A stretch of 64,000 bases of DNA from Leeuwenhoekiella parthenopeia (GTDB taxonomy: Bacteria; Bacteroidota; Bacteroidia; Flavobacteriales; Flavobacteriaceae): the NCBI RefSeq assembly GCF_020782115.1, contig NZ_JAJGMW010000013.1, forward strand, positions 59,199-123,198, given 5' to 3'. Positions 15,655 to 25,700 of the stretch are shown piece after piece (position 1 is the first letter of the stretch; each line of letters opens with the position of its first letter). A program made the translations under genes and the position numbers. The notes beneath the pieces are model-generated. The model did no database searches, was not told the DNA's origin, and saw only the letters and a program-made list of their open reading frames with translations.

Positions 15655-18417
15655 TTATTCTAAAGATTTCCTGCGCAGGCGCAGGGCGTTTACGATTACC
15701 GATACCGAACTGAAACTCATCGCCAGGGCTGCAATCATCGGCGAAAGTAAAATTCCAAAAAACGGAAACAATACTCCTGCTGCAACCGGCACTCCCACCG
15801 AATTGTAAATAAGCGCGAAAAACAGGTTTTGCTTGATGTTGCACATCACTGCATCGCTCAGGTTTCGGGCTTTTACGATACCGTGAAGATCGCCTTTTAC
15901 TAATGTAATAGCCGCGCTTTCTATGGCCACATCGGTACCGGTGCCCATAGCGATCCCCACGTTGCTTTGTGCCAAAGCGGGAGCGTCATTGATCCCGTCA
16001 CCGGCCATAGCCACACGATGCCCTTCTTTTTGCAGGCGTTCTACTTCGCTTAATTTATCCTGCGGAAGCATTCCGGCCTTAAAACTGCTAAGGTTTAATT
16101 CCTGCGCTACCGCACGGGCCGTATCTTCATTATCACCGGTAAGCATAATGACGTCAATACCTTTCTCCCGTAAGGCGTTAATGGCCTGTTTACTGGTAGC
16201 CTTGATTTTGTCTGAAATCACCACATAGCCCACCACCTTTTGATCTACCGCCAGAAACGAAACGGTTTTGCCTTTCTTCTGTTGGGCAAGCGCTTCCTGC
16301 TGCAAGGCTTCAGGAATGGCGGCCTCTGCCTGTTGCATAATTTTCTCATTACCAAGTGCCAGGTTTTTACCTTCAAAACTTCCTGTCACGCCCTTGCCGG
16401 TTACCGCTTTGAAGTTTTCGGCTTTACCGGGTTTCATTCCCTGTTCTTTCGCATAGCGGATGGTTGCCTCAGCCAGCGGATGCTCACTCTGATTATTGAG
16501 CGCGGCGATGTAGGTGAGAACTTGACTTTCGTCAAAACCCGCAGCACTGCCTATAGCTTCTACCGAAGGTTTCCCTTCGGTTATGGTACCCGTTTTATCA
16601 ATGATAAGCGTATCTATCTTATCCATTTTTTCGAGGGCTTCGGCATTCTTAATCAGCACCCCATTTTGCGCACCTTTACCCACACCAACCATAACCGACA
16701 TCGGTGTGGCAAGCCCTAAAGCACAGGGACAGGCTATGATGAGCACGGCAATGGCGTTTACCAGTGCATAAACGTACACCGGTTCAGGGCCAAAAACAGC
16801 CCAGATCACAAAAGTGAGCACCGCAATAACCACCACCACCGGCACGAAATACGACGAAATCTTATCGGCTAGTTTCTGAATAGGCGCCTGACTGCGACTG
16901 GCCTTATTAACCATCTCGATGATTTGGGCCAGCAGGGTTTCTCCGCCTATTTTTTCGGCTTTCATTAAAAAAGACTGACTGCCGTTGATGGTACCGCTGC
17001 TCACCGAATCGCCCTCGGCTTTAGAAACCGGCATAGGCTCCCCGGTAATCATAGACTCGTCAATGGAGGTCTCTCCCTCGGTAATGACACCGTCTACCGG
17101 AATTTTGTCACCGGGTTTTACACGTAAAATATCGCCCTTTTCGATAGCATCTATGGACACCTCCTTTTCTTCCCCGTCAACCACTTTTATCGCTTTGTTG
17201 GGCGCCAGTTTCAGCAGTTCTTTAACGGCAGAATTGGTCTTGCTGTGGGCACGGGCTTCAAGCACCTGCCCCATAAGGACAAGGGTAAGGATAACGGTCG
17301 CTGCCTCAAAGTAGACGTGCACGGTACCCGCTTCGGTCTTGAATTGAGGCGGAAAGAAATCGGGCACCAGCATCCCAAACAAACTGAACAACCAGGCTAC
17401 CCCGGCACCGATGCCGATAAGCGTAAACATATTGAGATTCCAGGTCTTAACCGATCTCCAGGCACGCTCAAAAAACATCCAGGTCGCATAAAACACCACC
17501 GGAAGCGAAAGTGCAAACTGCACCCAGTTCCAGTATTTAAGCGGCATCAGATCGTACAGCGGATTGTTGCTGATCATCTCGCTCATGGCAATGATGAAAA
17601 TAGGCAGGGTAAAAGCCCCTGCAATCCACAATTTGCGCAGCAGCTTTTTGTAAGTCTTTTCTTCAGCAGAAAGATCGGGTTCTTTAGGAACCAAATCCAT
17701 CCCGCAAATGGGGCAGCTTCCGGGCTCGTCCTCTACGACTTCGGGGTGCATGGGACAGGTATAACTACCTGCATTTGTACTTCCTGGAACGGCAGATACC
17801 TCTTCTACCAGGTCCATTCCGCAAACCGGACAATCTCCCGGTTGATCATAGGTCTTATCACCCTCGCAATGCATCGGGCAGTAAAAAGCCCCCGAGCCCC
17901 CATTGGGGGACGAAGCGCCCGTCTTATTCTTACCTAATGCATTTTTCGGTTTATGATTCTTATCGTGATACTGGTGATCGCCGGGCATATGAATACTGTA
18001 GTTGCCGCCATCCGATTCAAGGGCCTCCTTAAATGTATCGAGTTTAATGTGATGATCCATCTCGATAAACGCTTCCGCTTTTTCTAAATTGACCTCCACA
18101 TTTTTCACGCCTTCAACCCCGGCCAGCGTTTGCTCCACGTGATTGCGACAACCGTTGCAGGTCATTCCGTGAATGTGATACGTGTGTGTCATCGCTGCGT
18201 GCTCCTTTAATGGGTGAATGCTGTACCCCCCTCCATCTGCATCTAGGGCTTTTTGAAAAGTTTCCAAAGCAATGTGCTTTTCCATCGTAATATGTGCCTC
18301 GGCCTTTTCCAGATCGACACTCACTTCCTGAACGTCTTCAACCTGTGCAAGGGTTTGTGCTACGTGATTGCGACAGCCGTTACAGGTCATTCCGCTTATG
18401 CTATAGGTATGTTTCAT
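15655..18417 (-). CDS. copA: Copper-translocating P1B-type ATPase
   Basis: A 920-residue Cu+ export ATPase of the inner membrane. Two HMA domains come first (GMTCNGC at 9-15 and 84-90), then two short heavy-metal-binding domains (CPMH and CPVCGMDL at 180-203, CPMH and CPICGMDL at 221-242). The core has the transport motif CPC at 563-565, the actuator loop TGEP (458-461), phosphorylated Asp607 in DKTGT, MLTGDN and GDGINDAP. Eight membrane helices are predicted from hydrophobicity. Four amino-terminal metal modules make it longer than the typical 750-850 residues. It sits in the copper island upstream of PepSY, DUF305 and cusB and downstream of the HMA-AraC regulator. Confidence 0.96.
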   Translation of the reverse strand: MKHTYSISGMTCNGCRNHVAQTLAQVEDVQEVSVDLEKAEAHITMEKHIALETFQKALDADGGGYSIHPLKEHAAMTHTYHIHGMTCNGCRNHVEQTLAGVEGVKNVEVNLEKAEAFIEMDHHIKLDTFKEALESDGGNYSIHMPGDHQYHDKNHKPKNALGKNKTGASSPNGGSGAFYCPMHCEGDKTYDQPGDCPVCGMDLVEEVSAVPGSTNAGSYTCPMHPEVVEDEPGSCPICGMDLVPKEPDLSAEEKTYKKLLRKLWIAGAFTLPIFIIAMSEMISNNPLYDLMPLKYWNWVQFALSLPVVFYATWMFFERAWRSVKTWNLNMFTLIGIGAGVAWLFSLFGMLVPDFFPPQFKTEAGTVHVYFEAATVILTLVLMGQVLEARAHSKTNSAVKELLKLAPNKAIKVVDGEEKEVSIDAIEKGDILRVKPGDKIPVDGVITEGETSIDESMITGEPMPVSKAEGDSVSSGTINGSQSFLMKAEKIGGETLLAQIIEMVNKASRSQAPIQKLADKISSYFVPVVVVIAVLTFVIWAVFGPEPVYVYALVNAIAVLIIACPCALGLATPMSVMVGVGKGAQNGVLIKNAEALEKMDKIDTLIIDKTGTITEGKPSVEAIGSAAGFDESQVLTYIAALNNQSEHPLAEATIRYAKEQGMKPGKAENFKAVTGKGVTGSFEGKNLALGNEKIMQQAEAAIPEALQQEALAQQKKGKTVSFLAVDQKVVGYVVISDKIKATSKQAINALREKGIDVIMLTGDNEDTARAVAQELNLSSFKAGMLPQDKLSEVERLQKEGHRVAMAGDGINDAPALAQSNVGIAMGTGTDVAIESAAITLVKGDLHGIVKARNLSDAVMCNIKQNLFFALIYNSVGVPVAAGVLFPFFGILLSPMIAALAMSFSSVSVIVNALRLRRKSLE

Positions 18418-18485
18418 GATTTTTTGATTTTAAACCAAAAATAAGCTGTGCCTTTTGCTTTGATTTACAGAATTACAGATAGTAT

Positions 18486-19043
18486 TTACACAATATTGTC
18501 AATGCCAATCCTATTCCATTCCTGACTGCTTTTATAGGCGCTCATCGTCATTCCGGTGGTGGTTTTAAACTGTCCCGAAAGGTGATGTATCGACTTATAG
18601 CCTAGCCTGTGTGCGATTTCAGAAAAAGAAAGCCTGTTCATCTGTATCAACTCCTTTACCTTTTCAATCTTCAGCTTGATCACAAATTTCTCGAGGGTTT
18701 GGCCTTCAACCTTCTTAAAGGTCTTACTGAGCAGGCTGTAATCCCTGTTCAGTTTCTTTACCAGATAGGAAGTGAGGTTTTCTTCCACATTATCATCTAT
18801 TCGCTCTATCAGTGCCAGTTTGATTTCTTCGGCAAGCAGTACTTCAGGATGTTGCATCAGTTCAAATCCTTTTTTCTGCAATTCGTTTTCAAACAGCTGC
18901 TCATCAAAAGCCTCATTAACCTCAAGTACCACATTACCCAATTGCAAACGATCTACTTTAGCCTGTGCTGCTTCAGCAACCTGCTGGACCACCTGCTTGC
19001 AGCGATCGCAAACCATATTTTTTATGTAGTACTCCTTTTTCAT
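18486..19043 (-). CDS. HMA-like domain fused to AraC-type regulator
   Basis: A 185-residue protein. Residues 1-65 resemble a heavy-metal-associated ferredoxin-like domain with a CxxC metal site (NMVCDRC, Cys11 and Cys14). The C-terminal 80 residues are an AraC/XylS helix-turn-helix pair with FSEIAHRLGYKSIHHLSGQFKTTTG. A metal-binding sensor fused directly to a DNA-binding domain would be a one-component copper regulator for this island; no cusRS-like pair is present nearby. The frame extends to 19064 but the ATG at 19043 gives MKKEYYIKNM, the usual start of an HMA strand, one base after the permease stop. Function is inferred from domains and place. Confidence 0.85.
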   Translation of the reverse strand: MKKEYYIKNMVCDRCKQVVQQVAEAAQAKVDRLQLGNVVLEVNEAFDEQLFENELQKKGFELMQHPEVLLAEEIKLALIERIDDNVEENLTSYLVKKLNRDYSLLSKTFKKVEGQTLEKFVIKLKIEKVKELIQMNRLSFSEIAHRLGYKSIHHLSGQFKTTTGMTMSAYKSSQEWNRIGIDNIV

Positions 19044-19044
19044 T

Positions 19045-20265
19045 CTAAGCAAAAAACTTAACAATCAAGCCACCAGCGAGCCATACATAGCAAATAAAAG
19101 CTGCATACTTCAGTGTGCTCTCCAGAGTTTTACTCTTAGGCGCCATTTCCTTCATATGCATAATATCCTTTCGCTTAAAAAAGCCCAGGTAGAGCAAGTA
19201 TCCCGAAATAGCCAAAAAGACCAGATTGAGGTAAAAGGTATAATCGATTTTGAAAAATTCGGAATCCTGAATTGTGACCTGTGAAGAATCCGGTAGAATA
19301 CTGAACAAGTCAAACGAATAATGCAGGATTAACGAAGCTCCTACTAATGCGCTAAAAAGCAGGAAGAGAATAAACAAAGACATCTTCCACCCGTAGTATT
19401 TGGCATTGATGCGCAAAATAGGAAACACCACCAGATCACTAAAGATAAACGCCATTACCCCTGCGAAACTAACACCTTTACCAAAAAGCAAAGCCGCCAG
19501 CGGAATATTACCCATAGAACCGATAAACGTGATAAAAGCGGCCACGGGACCCACTACAATATGTTCCAGAATTTCAAGAAATGAGAAATCAGTATTACCG
19601 TTACCGGTGCCGATAAAGAGTGTTTGAAACCAAGCATCGGGCACAAAGGCCGCGACAATACCTGCGATGGTAAAGCCTACGGTGACATCTTTCCAAACCA
19701 TCTTCCACTCCATCCCATATTGCTTGGAAACCTTAGCCCAACTTTCTTCAGACTGCATTTTATCCTTCCAGGATTTGGAATTTTCGTCGTTATCTTTGTC
19801 GTTGTCCTCTAAATTTTTTCGGGCTTTTTCAATGAGCTTCTTAGGGTTGATGAGGCGTATTAACAGCCAGCTGATGAGTATCAATAAAATTCCGCCAACG
19901 TACTCGCCTACCACAAACTGCCATCCCAGAAATATAGAAATGATGATTCCTAATTCGATAACCAGATTAGTAGAAGCCAGCAAAAAGGCGATACTCGATA
20001 CAAAACTGGCTCCTTTTTTAAATAGGGATTTGGTCGATGCCAAAGCTGCAAAACTGCACGAACTGCTGATAAACCCGAAGAAGGTGCCCAGCAAAACGCC
20101 TTTTTCCTCGGCTCCTCCCATGGTTTTTTGCATCTTCTTTTCGGTTACAAAAATCTGGATCATACTACTTATCACATAGCCCAGGGCAAACGCCCAAAGT
20201 GCCATCCAAAAAAATCCGGTTGTTGTATAGGCTGCCTCGCCCCATTGTTTTAAAAAATCATTCAT
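19045..20265 (-). CDS. Permease of the YraQ/ArsP (DUF318) family
   Basis: A polytopic inner-membrane protein of about 406 residues with 8-10 hydrophobic helices in two halves separated by a charged loop (ARKNLEDNDKDNDENSKSW, about 150-190). The first half carries FFGFISSSCSFAALA with adjacent Ser-Cys, and the second half AFITFIGSMGNIPLAALLFGKG, matching the two conserved motifs of PF03773. ArsP members export trivalent organoarsenicals, while other family members have unknown cargo; in this copper island the substrate may be a metal, but that is a guess. ATG at 20265 is preferred over the in-frame GTG two codons earlier. The regulator follows one base later. Confidence 0.85.
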   Translation of the reverse strand: MNDFLKQWGEAAYTTTGFFWMALWAFALGYVISSMIQIFVTEKKMQKTMGGAEEKGVLLGTFFGFISSSCSFAALASTKSLFKKGASFVSSIAFLLASTNLVIELGIIISIFLGWQFVVGEYVGGILLILISWLLIRLINPKKLIEKARKNLEDNDKDNDENSKSWKDKMQSEESWAKVSKQYGMEWKMVWKDVTVGFTIAGIVAAFVPDAWFQTLFIGTGNGNTDFSFLEILEHIVVGPVAAFITFIGSMGNIPLAALLFGKGVSFAGVMAFIFSDLVVFPILRINAKYYGWKMSLFILFLLFSALVGASLILHYSFDLFSILPDSSQVTIQDSEFFKIDYTFYLNLVFLAISGYLLYLGFFKRKDIMHMKEMAPKSKTLESTLKYAAFICYVWLAGGLIVKFFA

Positions 20266-20352
20266 AGTCACGTACTATTTATGGTTTGGTTGTTTCACAG
20301 GTTGGAACCGTTTAGATTCCAGGGCCTTAAAGTTCAGGAGCAGGAAGTAATC

Positions 20353-20967
20353 CTACTTGGTGATGGTAGCGGTCACAGAGCCACAGGTAAGCATCTGGTC
20401 TCCGTAATACGGGTTTTTGATAGCCGCTTCATTAGAGAGCCAGTCTCCACCTTTACCATCAAAAGCCATCGGACAATGCTGCTTGTAAAGGGTTCCGCTG
20501 TTTAAAGTTCCTTTAAAATAAGCTTCGGCGGCGTTAGAGAACTGTGAAAATGCGGTACGCTGCACTTTTAAATCTTCACTTGCAGCGATAGCACTGGCAG
20601 CAGATTTTAATTTAGCATTGCTTTCGTCAAAAATCATAGCCAGATTTGCAGCCTCCTGCTTCGCTTTAGCCGGGTCTGAAGCTATAAGGGCCAAACGAAC
20701 GCTGTTGTAGGCATTCCACACTGCGGCCACGTTCTCATCCTCAAAGCTTAGCGCGGCATTATCTGTCTTCATTTCGGCATCTGTGTGCATCGAATGATCC
20801 ATATCTGCTCCATCCATATGGTCCATTCCTTCCATTTCCTGCTCGTCAACCATACGCTCTTCTACCAGTGCGTCTTCGCCCTCATTATTATTCTTTTTGT
20901 CGTTTCCGCAAGAGGTGATGCTTAGCGCGATAGCCGCGATCATTACAAATTTTACTGTGTTTTTCAT
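20353..20967 (-). CDS. DUF3347 lipoprotein, putative copper-binding
   Basis: A 204-residue lipoprotein: the signal peptide ends in a lipobox SITSC, Cys20 being the lipid-bearing residue. An acidic Met/His-rich spacer follows (EMEGMDHMDGADMDHSMH, about 45-62), a typical weak-affinity copper cluster. Residues about 75-204 are a DUF3347 domain ending with HCPMAFD and NPYYGDQMLTCGSV, nearly the same motif as at the end of the CusB protein in this island. It may receive or hand over Cu+ in the periplasm. It begins 13 bases after tolC ends, so it is in the same transcript. Confidence 0.88.
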   Translation of the reverse strand: MKNTVKFVMIAAIALSITSCGNDKKNNNEGEDALVEERMVDEQEMEGMDHMDGADMDHSMHTDAEMKTDNAALSFEDENVAAVWNAYNSVRLALIASDPAKAKQEAANLAMIFDESNAKLKSAASAIAASEDLKVQRTAFSQFSNAAEAYFKGTLNSGTLYKQHCPMAFDGKGGDWLSNEAAIKNPYYGDQMLTCGSVTATITK

Positions 20968-20979
20968 AGTGTTTAATTT

Positions 20980-22224
20980 TTAAAATTGAATTAGATAATT
21001 GAGTATTGCGGCCTGCCCGTAATAGCGCTGTACCGCTTCGATTTGTTTGGTTTGAATAGTTAATTGCAGTTCCTGTATATCGAGCACTTCACTAAAATCT
21101 ATAGTTCCGGTCTCGTAATTTTTCAGCAAAATAGACTCGGCATCCCGTGCCTGTTTTAAGTTTTGCTCCTGTGTATTGTATTGTATGCGGGCGGTGTTTC
21201 TATTCTTTTGCGCTTCAGCGAAAAGGCTTCGTAACATGTTGAGGCGTTGCGAACGCTGGGCTTCAACTTCCTGCTGTCTCAACTCGTTTTGCCGGGTGAC
21301 CGATTTGTATTTGTTATTGAAAATAGGCACCGAAACCGAAACCATAGGCATCACAATATCTTTCCCATTGTCGGGCATCATCATATCGGTGCGTTCCGAT
21401 ACCGGAATATAATCAAGGCCTACTCCAAACTTGGGAGCAGCCTCGCGCTGGTTGAGCGCTTCGGCACTGGCGATACTTTCGTAGATCCGGTCGTATTTGA
21501 GCAGCTCCGGGTTTTGCTCCAAAACTTCCAGCGAAGCTTCCGGATCTGAGGCCGGAATCGCCAGACTGTCAACAATACGCACCGGCGCTGATCCTTCGGC
21601 ATTCAACAACGCATTAAACTGAATCTGTGCGGCCGTAAGTTCTTCGGCAAGCACCCGGCGTTGCGCCTCGAGTTCGTTCTGCCTAATCTGAATTTTTAAA
21701 AAATCTACCGCCGAAGCTTTGCCCACCTCAACCGCAGTCAGGGCCAACTCTTCATAGGTTTTTAAAAGTTCTTTATTTTGCTGTAAAACGAGCATCCGGG
21801 CCTTAATGCCGTACATTGTATAATAGCTTTGGGCCACCTCGAGCTGCAGCTTTCGCTTTGCGATCACATATTCCAGATACTCAGCCTCTGCCATAGCATC
21901 CTGAGCGGCAATACGGGCGTTAATGGTACCAAACCAGGGCAGCATTTGCTTCACCGAAAAACGGGCGCGCTGCGCCCCCGTGCGCGTCTCGGGTGTACTC
22001 ACAAAATAACCCACTGCAAACTCGGTATCAGGTAGTGTATTCACTTCAGTGGCCTTTTCCTGAGCCACGTTGTAGCGAAGTTCGTAGGCCCTGATCTCGG
22101 GATTTGCCACAACCGCCTGCTCGAGATAATCACTGAGTTGCTGAGAGTTCAAGTCCGTGATGCCTAAGATTAGGAGGGCCAAAATCAAGGTTAGCACACC
22201 CTTGTATGGTTTTATGCTGTTCAT
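20980..22224 (-). CDS. cusC: TolC-family outer-membrane efflux channel
   Basis: A 414-residue outer-membrane factor with a signal peptide (LTLILALLILGI). Two internal repeats rich in long amphipathic helices give the TolC alpha-barrel: AVVANPEIRAYELRYN opens the first, and RQNELRQQEVEAQRS lies in the second. The family's ENFE-type stretch near the end reads LLKNYETGTIDFSEVLDIQ. Together with CusB and CusA in the same operon direction it completes a tripartite heavy-metal efflux system. A 511-base spacer full of small repeats separates it from cusA, an unusual gap for such an operon. Confidence 0.92.
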   Translation of the reverse strand: MNSIKPYKGVLTLILALLILGITDLNSQQLSDYLEQAVVANPEIRAYELRYNVAQEKATEVNTLPDTEFAVGYFVSTPETRTGAQRARFSVKQMLPWFGTINARIAAQDAMAEAEYLEYVIAKRKLQLEVAQSYYTMYGIKARMLVLQQNKELLKTYEELALTAVEVGKASAVDFLKIQIRQNELEAQRRVLAEELTAAQIQFNALLNAEGSAPVRIVDSLAIPASDPEASLEVLEQNPELLKYDRIYESIASAEALNQREAAPKFGVGLDYIPVSERTDMMMPDNGKDIVMPMVSVSVPIFNNKYKSVTRQNELRQQEVEAQRSQRLNMLRSLFAEAQKNRNTARIQYNTQEQNLKQARDAESILLKNYETGTIDFSEVLDIQELQLTIQTKQIEAVQRYYGQAAILNYLIQF

Positions 22225-22363
22225 TATTTGTTATTCATTATTTATTATTCGGTTTGCGGTTCTGTAAAAAGTGGAATCGTTGAATCGTTCTATTCCAATA
22301 ACTCGTAACAATTTCTTCTTACTTTTCACCTCTTACTTTCTACTTCGTATTTCAAAAAACTAG

Positions 22364-22665
22364 GCTTCGACAGGCCTGTATTGAGCTATGCCGAAATGCT
22401 CAGCATGACATTCCTCAATTACTTTCAAAATTTCGGACAATAGGTTCTCGACTGTGCTTCGACAGGCCTATATTGAGCTATGCCGAAATGCTCAGCATGA
22501 CACGCTCGAACTGACATCTATTTTTAATTTTTCACTTTCTACTTTTCACTTTCTACTTTTCACTTTCTACTTTTCACTTTCTACTTCGTATTTCGTATTT
22601 CGTATTTCAAAAAACTAGGCTTCGACAGGCCTGTATTGAGCTATGCCGAAATGCTCAGCATGACA
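22364..22665. repeat. Three copies of a REP-like 47-base repeat
   Basis: A nearly identical 47-base sequence occurs at 22364-22410, 22456-22502 and 22619-22665. Each starts GCTTCGACAGGCC, holds GAGC and GCTC arms around TATGCCGAAAT (hairpin GAGC/GCTC), and ends CAGCATGACA. Flanks such as CTCGACTG and ACTGACATCTATTT are also shared between copies 2 and 3. The whole 22225-22735 spacer between tolC and cusA contains no gene. Confidence 0.9.
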
Positions 22666-22727
22666 CGCTCGACTGACATCTATTTTTAATTTTTCACTTT
22701 CTACTTTTCACTTTCTACTTTTCACTT
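22531..22727. repeat. Low-complexity CACTTTCTACTTTT tandem tracts
   Basis: Runs of a 14-base unit (CACTTTCTACTTTT) occur at about 22532-22584 and again at 22694-22725, the first followed by three CGTATTT units. They separate and flank the REP-like copies and reach almost to the stop codon of cusA. Confidence 0.8.
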
Positions 22728-22735
22728 CTTACCTC

Positions 22736-25700
22736 TTACTTATTACTTTCAGCAAGCTTCCGTTCCTTGTACCAGCTGTATAAAACCGGAACGATGAAAT
22801 AGGAAGTTACGTCGATGATCATTCCGCCGAAAACGGGGATTGCCATCGGGATCATAATATCACTTCCCCTTCCGGTCGACGTGAGTACCGGTAAGAGTGC
22901 CAAAATCGTGGTTACCGTAGTCATCAGACACGGACGTATACGCTTGCCTGCTGCGATAAGCGTCGCCTCGCGTATTTCTTTACGATCTTCAGGGCTTTCC
23001 TTTTCAAAAGTCTGCGTCAGATAGGTCGCCATCACAACACCGTCATCGGTAGCAATACCAAAAAGGGCGATGAAGCCTACCCAAACCGCCACACTGAGAT
23101 TTATGGTTTTCATATTGAACAGATCCCGGACATTTTCGCCAAAAAAACTGAAGTTTAAAAACCAATCCTGACCGTACAGCCACATCATAATAAAGCCACC
23201 GGCAAAAGCCACGGCGATGCCCGTGAAGACCATAAGCGATGTAGAAACAGACCGAAACTGAAAATACAAAATCAGGAAAATGATGAGCAAACACAGGGGT
23301 ACAACGACACTCAGTGTTTTTTCCGCCCGCAGCTGGTTTTCATAAGTCCCCGTAAACTGATAACTGATTCCCTGAGGCACGACGAGTTCGCCGGAATCAA
23401 TTTTAGACTGAATGAGGCGCTGCGCATTTTCGACCACATTAACCTCGGCATAACCGTCCTGTTTGTCAAAAAGCACATAGCCCACCAGAAAAGTATCTTC
23501 GCTCTTGATCACCTGCGGCCCCTGCTCGTATTTGATTGTGACGAGTTCGCTAAGCGGCACCGGACTCCCCTTCTCCACCGGAACGTAAATGGATTTTAAA
23601 TCATCGGGCGTATCCCGCAGTTCGCGGGGATAACGCACCCGCACCGCATAACGCTCGCGACCTTCCACAGTTTGAGTGATGGGCATACCCCCCACCGCGA
23701 CTTCAAGCACCTGTTGCACCTGCTCTATGCTGATGCCGTAACGCACCAGACGATCCCGGTCGATATCGATAAGCAGATAGGGTTTACCTACAATGCGGTC
23801 TGCAAAAACAGCCTCTTCCTTAACGCCTTCAGCCTGTTTTAGAATCGTTTCCAGCTCCAGCCCAAAAGCTTCAATCTGGCGCAGGTCCTGACCTTTAACT
23901 TTAATCCCCATAGGCGCACGCATCCCGGTTTGCAGCATTACCAAACGGGTTTCAATAGGCTGTAATTTGGGTGCCGAAGTTACCCCGGGAAGTTTGGTTA
24001 CCCGCGCAATCTCATTCCAGATATCATCGGCCGATTCAATTTCAGGCCGCCAGTTACGGTAGTATTCGCCGTCTTCATCTTCTACCAGCTGATCTGCGCT
24101 GACCTGGAAAGGGCTCTCGACTGTACTTCGACCCTGTTGAGCAGAACCGCTCGAACTGACATCATTTTCGTCAGATAAATCTAAATTGGGATTAGCCGTC
24201 CTTCCGCCGTTCTTAAGTACAAAAAAACCGTCTTCGTCTACCTGATAACGCTGCCGCTTACCGTTTGCATTAAACATAAATTCAGGTTTATATTGAATGA
24301 TGTTTTCATACATAGACAGGGGCGCAGGGTCTAATGCAGACTCCGTTCTTCCGGACTTGCCCACCACCGTTTCAATTTCGGGAATACTGGCTACTGCCAT
24401 ATCGAGCTGCTGCAATACCCGCTTGTTTTCTTCAACTCCGGCGTGCGGAAGGGAAGTTGGCATCAACAGAAAAGTGCCTTCATTGAGTGCCGGCATAAAT
24501 TCTTTTCCGGTGTTGCTTAGGATAAAACCCCCGCAAATCAACACCGTGAGCGGAACGCTCAGGAACAACAACCGGTTTGACAATGCCCAGCGCAGGATGC
24601 GTTCGTAAAAATGCTGCAGGACCCAGAAGGCTCCAAAAAATACCCCACAGATAAAAGCAACAAAAATAAGATTGATCAGAATGCTTCGGTCGAAGCCCAG
24701 AGGACGCCAATAGGTCGCCAATAAAAACACAATTGCCGTAATTACTACGATGCCTTCCGCTTGTGGCAAACCCTTAAAAGGTAACTTTTCCGCTTTGCGT
24801 AAAAAATAGAGCGCACCAAAAGCAATCAATACCAGGCCTAACCAGTATCCCAATACAATAGCCAGTACTCCCAATGCTATTAAAAGTACCTGTAACCCAT
24901 TGGCGAGGGAAGTTCGCATTTGCTTTTTACGGAAAATCAAGGCCGCGAAAGGCGGAATGAGAAACAAAGCAATAACCAGGGAGGCTGCGAGGGCCACAGT
25001 TTTGGTAAAAGCCAGTGGCCGGAAGAGTTTACCTTCGGCACCAATCATCGTAAATACCGGAATAAAACTGATGATTGTGGTCATCACTGCGGTCACAATA
25101 GCTCCTGATACTTCGGCAGTAGCATTGTAAATAAGCGTGTTTAACGGAAGCTTTTCGGTCTGATGCTCCTGCTCATCCAGATGCCTGATCATATTTTCGG
25201 TGAGGATGACCCCCACATCGACCATGGTGCCTATCGCAATTGCAATACCCGAAAGTGCTACGATATTGGCATCTACATCAAACCATTTCATCGCAATAAA
25301 TACCATAAGCACGGCGACCGGCAACAAGCCTGAGATCAAAGCTGAAGCCCTGAGGTTAAACACCATTACGATAATAACCAGAATGGTGATGAGAATTTCC
25401 ATCGTTAGTGCTTCATCGAGCGTGCCCAGAGTTTCCTCAATAAGATGCGTACGATCGTAAAACGGAACAATAGTCAGTTGGGATTTGGTGCCGTCTGCAA
25501 GGGTTTTTGAGGGCAAACCACCGCTAATCTCTGCGATTTTCTCCTTCACATTAGTAATCACCTCCATCGGGTTTGCGCCGTAACGCGCCACCACTACTCC
25601 ACCCACAACCTCAGCCCCTTCCTTGTCTAAAATACCACGGCGTGGCGCAGGCCCAAGGGAAACCTTTGCAATATCCTTGATGCGGATAGCCGTAAAATCT

